Positions 34,551-44,148 of a stretch of 64,000 bases of DNA are shown in pieces. The stretch is taken from the NCBI RefSeq assembly GCF_022397915.1, contig NZ_JAKEUO010000007.1, positions 62,409-126,408 on the forward strand, written 5' to 3'. Within the stretch, counting starts at the first letter, position 1. Each line of letters starts with the position of its first letter. This stretch comes from Vibrio sp. Isolate34. GTDB taxonomy: Bacteria > Pseudomonadota > Gammaproteobacteria > Enterobacterales > Vibrionaceae. The notes below the pieces were generated by a model. That model had not been told where the DNA came from. It saw only the letters and a program-made list of their open reading frames with translations, and searched no databases. Both the position numbers and the translations under genes were made by a program.

Positions 34551-35108
34551 TTACTTCTTACGGCAGAACTCAGCGATTACGTACATTGATTGACCGCCGT
34601 TTGTTTTACCAGAAACAAGCTTAGGATCGTCACCAACGCTGATACCACGGATAACAGTACCTTGCTTAATCACTTGGTTAGTACCTTTGATTGGCAGGTC
34701 TTTGATTACTGTTACGTCGTCACCTTTCTTAAGTTCAACGCCGTTCACATCAAGAGGTTTGTCATCAGCAGACATACCGATTTGTGCCCAAACTGACGTT
34801 TCTTCTTCAAGGTACATCATGTCTAGCGCGTCTTGAGCCCAGCTTTCTGTGTTCAGACGAGTAAGTTGACGCCATGCCGTTACTTGAACTGGCGCTTCTT
34901 GACTCCACATGCTGTCAGTTAGACAACGCCAGTGGTTGATATCTTTAGGATCGTCGATCTCACCAAGACATTTGTCACATACCATGATGCCGTGATCCAC
35001 TGTTACGTGGCTGTGTGGCGGCACTGCGTATGCAGTAAGAGAAGAATCAGAACCACATAGTTCACATTTAGATTGGCAGCGTTCTAGCATAGTAGCTTCA
35101 GAAGACAT
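34551..35108 (-). CDS. PhnA domain protein (zinc-ribbon)
   Basis: A 185-residue cytoplasmic protein: N-terminal zinc-binding segment (CQSKCELCGS; later CDKC) and a C-terminal PhnA SH3-like domain (VELKKGDDVTVIKDLPIKG...GTVIRGI...). PhnA-type proteins were named for the phosphonate locus, but most, including this one, lie outside phosphonate genes, and their function is unsettled. The ATG at 35108 is preferred; a GTG frame from 35156 adds a poor N-terminus. Monocistronic. Confidence 0.88.
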   Translation of the reverse strand: MSSEATMLERCQSKCELCGSDSSLTAYAVPPHSHVTVDHGIMVCDKCLGEIDDPKDINHWRCLTDSMWSQEAPVQVTAWRQLTRLNTESWAQDALDMMYLEEETSVWAQIGMSADDKPLDVNGVELKKGDDVTVIKDLPIKGTNQVIKQGTVIRGISVGDDPKLVSGKTNGGQSMYVIAEFCRKK

Positions 35109-35283
35109 AATGGACTCACATTTATTAGGTATTAAATTTACGGGGCTATTATCCACTTTATTTACAATAAAGAAAGAGGTCGTACGGTATTCTGTCTTGA
35201 TTAATTTTAGCTGAGACCAACCATTTGTGTTTTAAAGTTTTATGCAAACGGTTAACTAGGGGACGTGTTCGAACGACAGATAC

Positions 35284-35312
35284 AAAAATGCCAGCGGTTA
35301 GGCTGGCATTTG
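35284..35312 (-). terminator. Terminator of the fadL-volA operon
   Basis: AAATGCCAGC with GCTGGCATTT (loop GGTTAG); T5 on the minus strand. Confidence 0.85.
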
Positions 35313-35340
35313 GTTTAATTGGAAGCTACTTAAGCTTTAG

Positions 35341-37761
35341 TTACTCTAATAGTGCACTCGGCGCTGCTGCACCAAGGCTATCCGACTTTAAGAAATCGGT
35401 TACTTGGGCTCTCATTGATAGAGTATGAGCGGCATCAGAAAGGTCTGCTTTTGGCCCAATAATCGTAGAGTGCTTAGCCGTTTCGTTATACTGAACAAAC
35501 ACGCGGTTTCCAGTTGAAGGGCTAGCTTGTGTAGAGTCATCCAACGCTAAAGTTGCATCTAATCCTTCTGAACCAACAAATGAAGCTGTGTAAGATAATG
35601 GCTTATCGTCATCATCATTACCATTGTTTGGTACAGTTTCATCATTTTGTGACTGGATCAACAACGTTGGATAGCTTGAGCTAAATGATGACAAATCTTC
35701 AGTATTGGACAGTGAATGTGGATCGACCGTGTCAATAAGGGTTTGAGCGGCGACTTTAAATGCAACTAGTTCAGTTTCAATTGCTGCTGCACTAGCTGGG
35801 TTACTTTGTGCAAAAGCACTATAACAGTCACTATCTTTAATGTTGTTGGCTGCACACACCGTTGCAACTGAATTTTTATAAGTTTCATTCAGCTCTTTCG
35901 CGAGATTGTGTTTAATTTCAGGACCAAAGGTTTTTGATGCAAACAAGAGTTCAGCAATGTGACCACCTGAATTAGCATATACCGCAGAGCTAAACTTATG
36001 TGTACCAGCAAATTCGGCGGTCGCTACCGAAGTAAAACCGGTAATCCCCCCTAAAGAATGCCCCATAAACTTAACGGTTTCGTCTTTTACATCAACTCCT
36101 GCCAATGGTGTGCCGGAAAAATCATTGCCCACTTTTTCAAGGGCCATACGAAGGCCAATTACATCCAGTGCACTTTGGCGGATATTGTCACGGGCAACAG
36201 GTAAAGCACTTAGATTCAGATAGTAAAGAGCATTATCATTCGTTGATATAGCACCGCCAGCAAGTGAGCGCGAGCCATGAATAGGGTGATCAATGGCTAT
36301 AACTGCAAGACCCTGTGCTGTTAAATTAGCAGCGAAGGCATATGCATTTTCTTTTACAGTGGTAATACCGTGTTGGTAGATTACAACATCGGTTATTGGG
36401 TCAGTCGTAGGGGTAAACAAAAGCACATCAACAGCTTCGAGTGATTTAATTTGTGGTATTGGTGAATACTGAGTGACAATGCGCTCACTATCTAGTGGAG
36501 TGCCGCTTGCGTCCTTGGTAAGGGTTTTCCCCATCAATGTAGTCACATCAGCAGCACTAAGATTGGTTGGATCTAAACCTAGTTTAACCAATTCCCCACC
36601 CACAAAGGAGTTTGTAGAGCTGTCTGTTAATGCACTTTTTATGATCGCTAAACTGTCCAATGCTGATGCAAATGGTGTGGTAGAAAATTTAGACGGATCT
36701 GTTTCAAGGAAATATGGGAGTTGGACTGTACCTTTAGTCACATTTACTGATGAAGTGCTGATACCGCCATTTGAGTAAAGGAGGTTGATCCCACCGATTA
36801 AAGCCGCAGTTTCCGCAGCATCATTATCTCCGAGATATTTTATAAAATTGGCATCAGCTGCAATTGCTGCGTCAAATAGTTGCGTTGATGATGAATCTAA
36901 AACAAGACTATAAGCGCTCGTTAAATCAACATTATTTGGATTAGCACTACCATTCCAGTATGTAGAAAGTGGCGCGCCTGCATCTACCATTCCACCGATT
37001 AATGACGCAGTAGAGGCAAGTACATCACCTACTGAGGTAGTGGTGAACCAAGCTGAATAGACGATTTTCTTAGCATCTACCCCAACGGCAGCAGCTATAG
37101 CTTCTTGGCCTTTGATCAGGGTTTGAGCACTGGCTAAATCACCTGTTGAGTACGTTTTTGTATCAGTTTTTAGTGCGGCATAGCTTTGGGACGTACCTAC
37201 TGGGTTTCCATTTACATCTGTCACGTCATCAGTAATAACAAGTAAGTACTCAGACTTTTCGTCAAACGGAGTATTCGGTGCGATAGCTAAGTTTGAACCC
37301 GTTTTGTAAACTATGTAATCCGAAGTAGATACAGGTGTTGGTATTTGAGCAGCTGAAGATGTATCGGTTAACTTTTTAGAAAGCTTTAGCAGTGTAACAC
37401 CGGAAGTAACGATACCAGTGGCATCACCGAAGCCATCACCTTCAAACTCGATATAAATAGGCATACTTGTCGAGAAGCCGTCAGCATAATTGAGTGCAGC
37501 TTTTGGATTCGAAATGCTACCGTCCCCACCAGTTGGAATAGCTAAAGTACCATCTGTGGAGTCAAACAACAGGTTATTGTTTAAAGGTACAGACGCATTG
37601 CTACCTTGCAATAACATTTTTTGTGTTGTTGCTCTTGCTAAAGATGTTTCTAGGTAAGCTTCAAGTTGTTGATTACTTGTTCCTGAACTCTCAGTGTTGT
37701 CACCACAACCTGTTAACAGAATTGCGGAACACAATAGAGAAATCTTAAAGTTACGTTTCAT
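35341..37761 (-). CDS. volA: VolA/Pla-1/cef family surface lysophospholipase
   Basis: An 806-residue lipoprotein (lipobox LTGC at about residue 20) with a long N-terminal beta-rich part and a C-terminal alpha/beta-hydrolase domain: nucleophile Ser569 in GHSLGG, Asp in SQNDETVP and His in KHSTIIGP. In V. cholerae VolA is a surface-exposed lysophospholipase that frees fatty acid from host lysophosphatidylcholine, for uptake by FadL. It follows fadL by 13 bases, the same arrangement. ATG 37761 gives the lipoprotein start; the longer frame to 37884 enters fadL. Confidence 0.93.
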   Translation of the reverse strand: MKRNFKISLLCSAILLTGCGDNTESSGTSNQQLEAYLETSLARATTQKMLLQGSNASVPLNNNLLFDSTDGTLAIPTGGDGSISNPKAALNYADGFSTSMPIYIEFEGDGFGDATGIVTSGVTLLKLSKKLTDTSSAAQIPTPVSTSDYIVYKTGSNLAIAPNTPFDEKSEYLLVITDDVTDVNGNPVGTSQSYAALKTDTKTYSTGDLASAQTLIKGQEAIAAAVGVDAKKIVYSAWFTTTSVGDVLASTASLIGGMVDAGAPLSTYWNGSANPNNVDLTSAYSLVLDSSSTQLFDAAIAADANFIKYLGDNDAAETAALIGGINLLYSNGGISTSSVNVTKGTVQLPYFLETDPSKFSTTPFASALDSLAIIKSALTDSSTNSFVGGELVKLGLDPTNLSAADVTTLMGKTLTKDASGTPLDSERIVTQYSPIPQIKSLEAVDVLLFTPTTDPITDVVIYQHGITTVKENAYAFAANLTAQGLAVIAIDHPIHGSRSLAGGAISTNDNALYYLNLSALPVARDNIRQSALDVIGLRMALEKVGNDFSGTPLAGVDVKDETVKFMGHSLGGITGFTSVATAEFAGTHKFSSAVYANSGGHIAELLFASKTFGPEIKHNLAKELNETYKNSVATVCAANNIKDSDCYSAFAQSNPASAAAIETELVAFKVAAQTLIDTVDPHSLSNTEDLSSFSSSYPTLLIQSQNDETVPNNGNDDDDKPLSYTASFVGSEGLDATLALDDSTQASPSTGNRVFVQYNETAKHSTIIGPKADLSDAAHTLSMRAQVTDFLKSDSLGAAAPSALLE

Positions 37762-37774
37762 AGTAAATCCCGAA

Positions 37775-39022
37775 TTAGTTAAATGTGTAGTTAAGCTGAA
37801 CTGAAGAAAGGTAGGCTGTACCTTCAGCTTCAAAGGTTCTTTCTTGTTGGGCGCCATTTGTTTCCGTGAATTCGCCGTCGTCACTCACTACAAGAGCAAA
37901 ACCAGCATCTACTGTCATGTTTTCACTCCAAACGTAAGTAAAACCAGCGCTGTACCACATACGATCACTGTCCGGGATACTCAGCGTTGCTTCGCCAGCT
38001 TGCTCGTCATATGCGTAGCCAGCTCTCAATGTCCACTGAGTGTTTAGCTGATAAGTTGCACCTACTGAATATCTATTATTGTCGTCATACTTTTCTGGTT
38101 TGTAGAAACACTGTCCAGCTACGCCATTATCATTACAATCTGGGCTTGTCGCTTTTAGCTCTTTAAAAGTGCTCCAGTCCGTTTGTTGCCAGCCATAATG
38201 GATAGCCCACTGTTCATTAAGTTTGTGGAACGCCGATAGCTCAATGATTGCAGGTAGCTCAATTTGCAAGCGACCATCTACTTTTGGGGCAGTTGCTCTA
38301 CCTGAGTCATAACTTGTGAACTCCCCGTCATCAAAATCAAGGTCGACTTTAGAGCTGTAACCAATGCTGAAACGGTTGTTTTCGTTTAGCTCATACATCG
38401 CTGCAACGTTCCAGCCGTAGCCAAAAGTTTCGCCTGTCATACCAATAAGGTTGTCAGATGCATTGCCGCCGACAAAGTTGTTTAGCTCCCCTTTGTGACG
38501 TGTGAGCTCTGCTTCCGCATACACGAGATTAAGACCGCCCCCGATACTGAATGAGTTATTGATTCGGTAAGCGATATTTGGGTTTAAATTGACAGATAGT
38601 AATGACGTATCACCAGCCATATCTCCAGCTGCTATATCATTAGGGTAATCTGTGGCAACACCATAATTGGTGAACATACCGATACCCCAAGCCCATTTTT
38701 CGTTAATTGGGCTGATGTAATATGCGGCTGGCACTACTTGCAATGGAGCAACATCTTTAGAATGCTCTTTAGCATCAACGTCATAAACGTCAACCTCGGG
38801 ATCAACGATAGAAACCGCGCCTGAAAACTGTGCTGTATCAAATAGGGTCATTGCGGCGGGGTTTCTCGCTAGTACACTCGCGTTATCAGCTACTGCACCT
38901 TCACCTGAAAAGGCACGACCAAGACCTGAAGCAGAATGCTCAGCAACTTGGAAACCAGCCGCAAGTGAGTTACATGCAAATAGTACTGAAAGTGAAACGA
39001 GAGAGCGTTGTATTGTTTTCAT
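37775..39022 (-). CDS. fadL: FadL family outer-membrane long-chain fatty-acid transporter
   Basis: A 415-residue outer-membrane protein: signal peptide ending SLAAGF (cleavage about residue 20), then the N-terminal hatch signature AGFQVAEHSASGLGRAFSGEGA and NPAAM, and a 14-strand barrel ending LNYTFN. It takes up long-chain fatty acids. First gene of fadL-volA: VolA frees fatty acids, FadL imports them. GGAGGG precedes the ATG at 39022. A FadR-like operator lies upstream, as expected for repression in the absence of fatty acids. Confidence 0.95.
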   Translation of the reverse strand: MKTIQRSLVSLSVLFACNSLAAGFQVAEHSASGLGRAFSGEGAVADNASVLARNPAAMTLFDTAQFSGAVSIVDPEVDVYDVDAKEHSKDVAPLQVVPAAYYISPINEKWAWGIGMFTNYGVATDYPNDIAAGDMAGDTSLLSVNLNPNIAYRINNSFSIGGGLNLVYAEAELTRHKGELNNFVGGNASDNLIGMTGETFGYGWNVAAMYELNENNRFSIGYSSKVDLDFDDGEFTSYDSGRATAPKVDGRLQIELPAIIELSAFHKLNEQWAIHYGWQQTDWSTFKELKATSPDCNDNGVAGQCFYKPEKYDDNNRYSVGATYQLNTQWTLRAGYAYDEQAGEATLSIPDSDRMWYSAGFTYVWSENMTVDAGFALVVSDDGEFTETNGAQQERTFEAEGTAYLSSVQLNYTFN

Positions 39023-39380
39023 CCTTGACCCTCCTAGGGCATCGAATTTCGTTATTATGGTTTGAAAACACACTGAGCATTTTTGGTGTTGAAGCTCTAA
39101 TGTAAATGGCATGTTAAATTCATGTTTTATATAAAGTCAAAGAAAGAGTTGTTATTTTGTGAGGTTATGTTTTAAAGGGGCGGCACTTTAACATCAATAA
39201 TATAAACATAATCAATGATTTATTTGTGATTGGAGGTGTGACCAGAGTGTTTATGCATCGTTGCGGTATAAATAGTGTTCAATAGTTCAATTTGTAACAA
39301 CTTTGTTTCTGTTTACCGTCATTCGCTAAATCGGCATAATATTGACTCATTTTGATAGTCATTAAATTGGAATTTTTAGT
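39023..39380. other. Divergent promoter region of fadL-volA and the site-2 protease gene
   Basis: 358 AT-rich bases with no gene. Holds the FadR-like site listed separately and presumably both promoters. Confidence 0.5.
39231..39247 (-). promoter_or_regulatory. FadR-like operator upstream of fadL
   Basis: On the minus strand the site reads CTCTGGTCACACCTCCA, sharing the CTGGTCnnACCT core of the FadR consensus (AnCTGGTCnGACCTGTT). It is about 210 bases before the fadL start. FadR with acyl-CoA responsiveness controls fadL in Vibrio. Confidence 0.5.
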
Positions 39381-40463
39381 TTGGAATTACTCGCGATAGA
39401 GTTTCTTGGTAAACCGCTTCGTTTAGAAGGATCAATGGCAGGGTGGCAGCAGTTGTTTTGGGACAACACGTTAGTGTCTCAACTGGATGCGACTTCGGAA
39501 GATGGTGATATGCGAACACACACATTTATGCTTCGTTCTGGTGAAGAAACGTTGCAGTGTCACGTTGAGTCTTCAGTTCAATGGCAACCCTTTGAGATGA
39601 CGTATAAAGCATCGGTTAATGGGCAAACCATTACTGAAGGAAATCGCAGCACCAAAGATATCGAACAACAAACTCCGGTTGTCGCACCTAAGCCTGAAAA
39701 ACGTTTTAGTTTGATTGGTTTGGTGTCACTCGGAATGAAAGCGCTGAAGAGTGCCAAGTTGATTAAAGTTGTGCTTGCTTCTGCCAGTTTAGCGGCATAT
39801 TCATGGCTGTTTTCTATTCAGTTCGCACTGGCCCTGATTGCTTGTCTTATGTTCCATGAGTACGGCCATATCAGAGCGATGAAGTACTTTGGGATGAAGA
39901 CAAAAGGGATCTACTTAATCCCATTCCTTGGCGGATTAGCGCTTTCAGACGAAAAGATTAATACTCGATGGCAAGATGTGGTTATCTCGATCATGGGACC
40001 ACTGTTTGGTCTGATACTGTCGTTGATATTTACGGTTTTGTACTGGGCAACTGGTGAGATGTTCTTCGCTGGTCTTGCCGTGTTTAACGCTTTACTGAAC
40101 CTATTCAATTTGCTGCCGATTTTGCCACTCGATGGTGGCCACGTGTTGAAAAGTATCAGCTTTTCGATGAACAGCGTATTGGGTATTGTACTGTGTGTCG
40201 CAGCAGCCGTTGCCGGTGTCGTGTTGAGTTACCAATTGAACTTAACGCTGTTTGGTTTCTTATTGATCATGGGTAGTGTCGAGATTCTGTTCGAATGGAG
40301 AGGCCGTCACCATAGCCATTTGTTGCCATTAGACAGATACGGCCAAATCGTATCCTTCCTTTGGTATGTGGGCTTAGTAACGGGTTTAATTGGTGTTATT
40401 TGGTACTTCGCTTCAACTGGCGACCAATTATTGAGCCTACCGTTACAGATTCTAGGCACTTAA
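39381..40463 (+). CDS. Site-2 protease family membrane metalloprotease
   Basis: A 360-residue protein: a soluble N-terminal part of about 110 residues, then about six helices with the zinc motif HEYGH (159-163) and the third ligand Asp251 in LLPILPLDGGH. These proteases cut within the membrane. The family type is that of SpoIVFB/S2P-like M50 enzymes without a PDZ domain, distinct from RseP. The start is TTG at 39381 with GGA upstream. Substrate unknown; diverges from fadL. An M48 protease lipoprotein is the convergent neighbour. Confidence 0.9.
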   Translation: MELLAIEFLGKPLRLEGSMAGWQQLFWDNTLVSQLDATSEDGDMRTHTFMLRSGEETLQCHVESSVQWQPFEMTYKASVNGQTITEGNRSTKDIEQQTPVVAPKPEKRFSLIGLVSLGMKALKSAKLIKVVLASASLAAYSWLFSIQFALALIACLMFHEYGHIRAMKYFGMKTKGIYLIPFLGGLALSDEKINTRWQDVVISIMGPLFGLILSLIFTVLYWATGEMFFAGLAVFNALLNLFNLLPILPLDGGHVLKSISFSMNSVLGIVLCVAAAVAGVVLSYQLNLTLFGFLLIMGSVEILFEWRGRHHSHLLPLDRYGQIVSFLWYVGLVTGLIGVIWYFASTGDQLLSLPLQILGT

Positions 40464-40525
40464 CGCATATCTATAACTGAGTGACTTGTTCATAAAGCGC
40501 AGGGTCAGCCAATACAAACAAAATG

Positions 40526-40558
40526 AAAAACGCCCTAACCATTTGGATAGGGCGTTTT
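40526..40558. terminator. Bidirectional terminator between the two protease genes
   Basis: AAAACGCCCTA with TAGGGCGTTTT, loop ACCATTTGGA; A and T tracts on either side. Confidence 0.92.
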
Positions 40559-40592
40559 AATATCTGCGGTTCTAACTTGTACATTCGTCAAA

Positions 40593-41381
40593 TCAAACTT
40601 TGCAATTTGGTTTAGCAACGTTCGATTGAGGCAGTATCGTGATCTTGGTTTGCAGATCTTTAATTCGGGTACTGTGAGAAGGGTGCGTAGAAAGCAATTC
40701 TGGTGATTGACTGCCGCCTGATGTTCTCGCCATATTCTTCCATAAATCAACACTCTGGTTTGGATCAAACCCAGCTTTAGCCATGTACTCTAGGCCTACA
40801 ATATCAGCTTCAGATTCTTGAGTTCGACCATAAGGCAGAATCACACCATATTGAACACCCAAGCCTAATGCGGCCATGGTCATGCCTTGATACTGTTTGT
40901 ATTCTGATGAACCTAGAGCAACACTAGTGATCGATAAACCTGTATTGGCGAGTTGTGATTGTGATAGGCGTTCGTTACTGTGGTCAGCAAGAACGTGCGC
41001 TACTTCATGTCCGATAACCGTTGCCAGTTGGTCTTGGTTTACCGCGACATTGAGTAAACCCGTGTAAACGCCAATTTTTCCGCCTGGTAGAGCGAACGCA
41101 TTCACTTGGTCGCTATCAAAAACCACAACTTCCCATTCACTAAAGCCTTGCTTAGGAATGTGTTGAGTAATACTGTTCGCTACGCACTGAACATAAGCGT
41201 TGGTTTTTGCATCTTTACTGATGGGTTGCTCTTTCTTCATTTGTTCGAAAGACTGTGCCCCAAGCTGAGACATGTCTTGATCTGAAAAAAGCAGCAGTTG
41301 GTTTCTTCCTGTTGGGGAAGCGCTACACGCGGTTAGGCCTGCAAGAGTGAGAAGCGAGGCAAACTTCGTCCATGACGTCAT
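40593..41381 (-). CDS. M48 family metalloprotease lipoprotein (LoiP/YggG-like)
   Basis: A 262-residue lipoprotein (lipobox LTAC, Cys about 19; Ser at +2 suggests outer-membrane sorting) with the M48 zinc motif HEVAH (125-129) and the third ligand Glu in ESEADIVGLEYMAKAGFDP. The NAFALPGGKIGVYTGLL segment is the M48 substrate-binding edge. E. coli LoiP is the model: a periplasmic outer-membrane protease induced by low osmolarity. GAGG lies seven bases before ATG 41381; the longer frame from 41414 is less likely. Confidence 0.92.
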   Translation of the reverse strand: MTSWTKFASLLTLAGLTACSASPTGRNQLLLFSDQDMSQLGAQSFEQMKKEQPISKDAKTNAYVQCVANSITQHIPKQGFSEWEVVVFDSDQVNAFALPGGKIGVYTGLLNVAVNQDQLATVIGHEVAHVLADHSNERLSQSQLANTGLSITSVALGSSEYKQYQGMTMAALGLGVQYGVILPYGRTQESEADIVGLEYMAKAGFDPNQSVDLWKNMARTSGGSQSPELLSTHPSHSTRIKDLQTKITILPQSNVAKPNCKV

Positions 41382-41520
41382 ACAATATCCTCTGTGTATT
41401 CGGTTTTTATGCATGTTAACATCAACTTGCGTAATAACTAAGGGCTGTAAGATAACTAACAGCCAGTAATATAGAAAAAGCTATGCACGCGATAACAAGA
41501 TCAATAATTAAGGAACCCAC

Positions 41521-41946
41521 ATGAGTATTTGGAAAAAGCCCGTTGACCTAGACACTTTCAACGCGACCTCAAAAAATACCTTAATTGAGCACCTCAACAT
41601 TGTTTACACCGAGGTTAACGATAATTCCTTGGTGGCAACCATGCCAGTTTGTCATTTCACGCACCAACCATTGGGCATGCTTCACGGCGGTGCATCCGTG
41701 GTTTTAGCAGAAACTCTTGGCTCACTCGCCGCAAACTTCTGCGTACCCGATGGATACTATTGCGTAGGGCTAGACATTAACGCTAACCACGTTCGTTCAA
41801 TGCGTGAAGGGCACGTTATTGGCACCGCTGAGCCTATTCACCTAGGTGTATCTACTCAAGTATGGCAGATAAACATCACTGATGAGCGTCAACGCTTGGT
41901 TTGCACAAGCCGTTTAACCATTGCTGTGAAGAAGCACAAACGTTAG
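41521..41946 (+). CDS. menI: Hotdog-fold thioesterase (MenI/YdiI type)
   Basis: A 141-residue thioesterase. The motif GMLHGGASVVLAETLGSLA holds the catalytic Glu, and NANHVRS and HLGVSTQVWQI follow as in E. coli YdiI/MenI, which hydrolyses 1,4-dihydroxy-2-naphthoyl-CoA in menaquinone synthesis. The match along the whole length is strong, though related paralogues (YbdB/EntH) act on other aryl-CoA or aryl carrier thioesters. AAGGA precedes the ATG. No other men gene is nearby. Confidence 0.9.
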   Translation: MSIWKKPVDLDTFNATSKNTLIEHLNIVYTEVNDNSLVATMPVCHFTHQPLGMLHGGASVVLAETLGSLAANFCVPDGYYCVGLDINANHVRSMREGHVIGTAEPIHLGVSTQVWQINITDERQRLVCTSRLTIAVKKHKR

Positions 41947-42025
41947 TTCATTAATCAAGGTGAAGTGCAGTAGTCATCCTAGCCACACCTCATTTACACG
42001 CTGTTTATTTTAGTTAGAGAAATCC

Positions 42026-42259
42026 ATGGTCATAACGTTTAAAAGTGGAAAAGTCATAGCAACCGCGCACGAATTGGTTGTTCGTTTGGATGGAGAGCAT
42101 AGAGTCACATTACAAGCTCAAGTTGATGCAGTTCAGCTGATCGGAAAAGGGGCAAACGTCATTTCTGTAAATGGATCTGAGTGCAAATGGTCGATTAAAT
42201 TAGACAACGAACAACAGCTTCGTGACATTGCCAATGAAATAGGCTGCGATGTGATGTAA
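42026..42259 (+). CDS. DUF3389 family small protein
   Basis: A 77-residue soluble protein, mostly beta-strand by pattern (MVITFKSGKVIATAHELVVRL; NVISVNGSECKWSIKL), matching the Vibrio DUF3389 family as I recall it. GAGAAA precedes the ATG. Function unknown. It lies between menI and sgrR, 79 bases after menI, and may share its transcript. Confidence 0.8.
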   Translation: MVITFKSGKVIATAHELVVRLDGEHRVTLQAQVDAVQLIGKGANVISVNGSECKWSIKLDNEQQLRDIANEIGCDVM

Positions 42260-42423
42260 TTAGCGGTTATCACTGCGTTTATTTCAGCTTTAAACTCTCG
42301 ATTAGAGTCATTAAATCGCCCCACATTCGTAATCCCTTCGTAAAATAGTATTAAGTTCGATTGATTTTGACTCATAAAATAGGGAAACTGAATTCAATAT
42401 CCTTTGAATAAGTTTTCCTCTTT

Positions 42424-44118
42424 ATGAGTAGCCCAAGACTTCGCGTTCAATTTGAAACCCTGTTTGAATACTTCGATGGCAAAGATTCTGATGTTCAGCT
42501 TGATGACATAACAGATGTGCTCTGTTGTACACGTCGTAATGCCAGAATGGTACTGAACAAGCTCGAAGAAGAAGGCTGGGTAGAGTGGTTACCTGCAGCG
42601 GGTCGCGGCAAGTTATCTCAACTCATCTTTAAACAGAATCGTTGCGATGTTAGTGAGAACCTAGCACGCCGCTACTTAGAAGAAGGTAAAATTGGTCAAG
42701 CCCTGTCGGTACTTGACCAAAATGCGGCCAAACTTACTCAAGTTATTCAAAACTACTTGGGCGTGCAGTATCAAGAGGGTGAACAGGTTATTCGTTTACC
42801 TTACTACCGTCCGCTCTCCATGCTTAATCCAACTAAATCGATGCGACGTTCTGAACAACACATCGCTTGTCAGGTATTCAGTGGGTTAACTCGCTTGGAT
42901 GAGAACGATCAACTGCAGCCTGATCTCGCTCATTCATGGCAAAAGATAAACGACCATCAATGGCGATTTTTCTTAAGACCGGGCGTCCGTTTCCATAATG
43001 GTGAACCATTGTTAACAAGCCACGTTGTGGATACGCTGCTTTTGCTCGAGCCGCTTAACATGTTCTCGCATATTAAAGACGTATCTTCACCGGCAAATTG
43101 TGTGGTCGATGTTTTTTTAACGCGTCCAGATAAATACTTCCCACTCGCGTTAACTGAATCCGTCGCAAAAGTGACTCTGCCGATGATTTTACGTGGTGAA
43201 GATTACGATATTCGCCCAATTGGTACAGGCCCTTATCGCATTGAAAAGAATGACGAAAAACAGCTCGTGTTAACAGCTTTCAATGGATACTTTGGTTTTA
43301 GGCCGTTGATCGATCGTGTGGAAGTTTGGGTGGTTGATGAAGCCTATTCGTCGATGGTTTACCCAAGCCTTTCTAAGCCGATAATGGCAGACCGTGGTGA
43401 TAGTGATGATGAAGTAGAACTTGATCCGGGCTGTACATATTTACTATTGAATAGAAAGAAGGGTATCGCACAAGATCCAGCTTGGGCTGAGTTTCTATCG
43501 AACACGTTAAATGCGTCTGATTTGTTTGTGCATATTCCTAAAGAGACCGTTATCGACTTGGGTGTGCTGCATGCCTACGGAATCAAACCCGGTTGGTATG
43601 ACATCAAGTTAAAGGTTCCGGTTTGTCCACCAGCAAGTGTTAAACCAAGTATCAAATTGGCGTATCAATGCCAGCACCCGATGTTTCCAACCCTTGCCAA
43701 AGCGATTGTCACTGTGTTGAAGCAGTACAATGTCGATGTTGAGCTATTTGGTTACGAAACCGACCCACCACACGCTGATGATGTCGATATTTGGATCAAC
43801 CCAATGGGGATTGCCAACAACAGAGACGATGCATTGGCTGGTTGGTTGATGGATTACAGCTTTCTGGATGAATCGAGCCCGGCAGAGGACTTCGATCAAT
43901 GGTGTCACATGATAGATCGTTGGCGTTCTGGCGAGTTTGAGCAATTTCCAGCGAGACAACTTGGTAAGCAACTGGTACAAAGCAACCAATTGATTCCAAT
44001 GTTCCACTGCTGGCTAGGCGTAAACAAAGACCAATGCGGTACGCTGCAAAACGCTAAGTGTAATGCACTCGGATGGTTCGATTTTAGCCAAGTTTGGGTA
44101 AAACCAGAAGTTGATTGA
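42424..44118 (+). CDS. sgrR: SgrR family transcriptional regulator
   Basis: A 564-residue protein with an N-terminal winged helix-turn-helix of the SgrR type (residues 1-115; DDITDVLCCTRRNARMVLNKLEEEGWVEWLPAAGRGK) fused to a solute-binding domain of the family-5 extracellular type (about 160-560), here cytoplasmic with no signal peptide. E. coli SgrR senses sugar-phosphate stress and activates the sgrS RNA; Vibrio homologues have mostly unassigned targets. The EamA exporter starts 30 bases downstream in an operon, hinting that it regulates an exporter. I saw no SgrS-like RNA nearby. Confidence 0.93.
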   Translation: MSSPRLRVQFETLFEYFDGKDSDVQLDDITDVLCCTRRNARMVLNKLEEEGWVEWLPAAGRGKLSQLIFKQNRCDVSENLARRYLEEGKIGQALSVLDQNAAKLTQVIQNYLGVQYQEGEQVIRLPYYRPLSMLNPTKSMRRSEQHIACQVFSGLTRLDENDQLQPDLAHSWQKINDHQWRFFLRPGVRFHNGEPLLTSHVVDTLLLLEPLNMFSHIKDVSSPANCVVDVFLTRPDKYFPLALTESVAKVTLPMILRGEDYDIRPIGTGPYRIEKNDEKQLVLTAFNGYFGFRPLIDRVEVWVVDEAYSSMVYPSLSKPIMADRGDSDDEVELDPGCTYLLLNRKKGIAQDPAWAEFLSNTLNASDLFVHIPKETVIDLGVLHAYGIKPGWYDIKLKVPVCPPASVKPSIKLAYQCQHPMFPTLAKAIVTVLKQYNVDVELFGYETDPPHADDVDIWINPMGIANNRDDALAGWLMDYSFLDESSPAEDFDQWCHMIDRWRSGEFEQFPARQLGKQLVQSNQLIPMFHCWLGVNKDQCGTLQNAKCNALGWFDFSQVWVKPEVD

Positions 44119-44148
44119 AACTAAAGATAACTCGATTAGGACAACACA

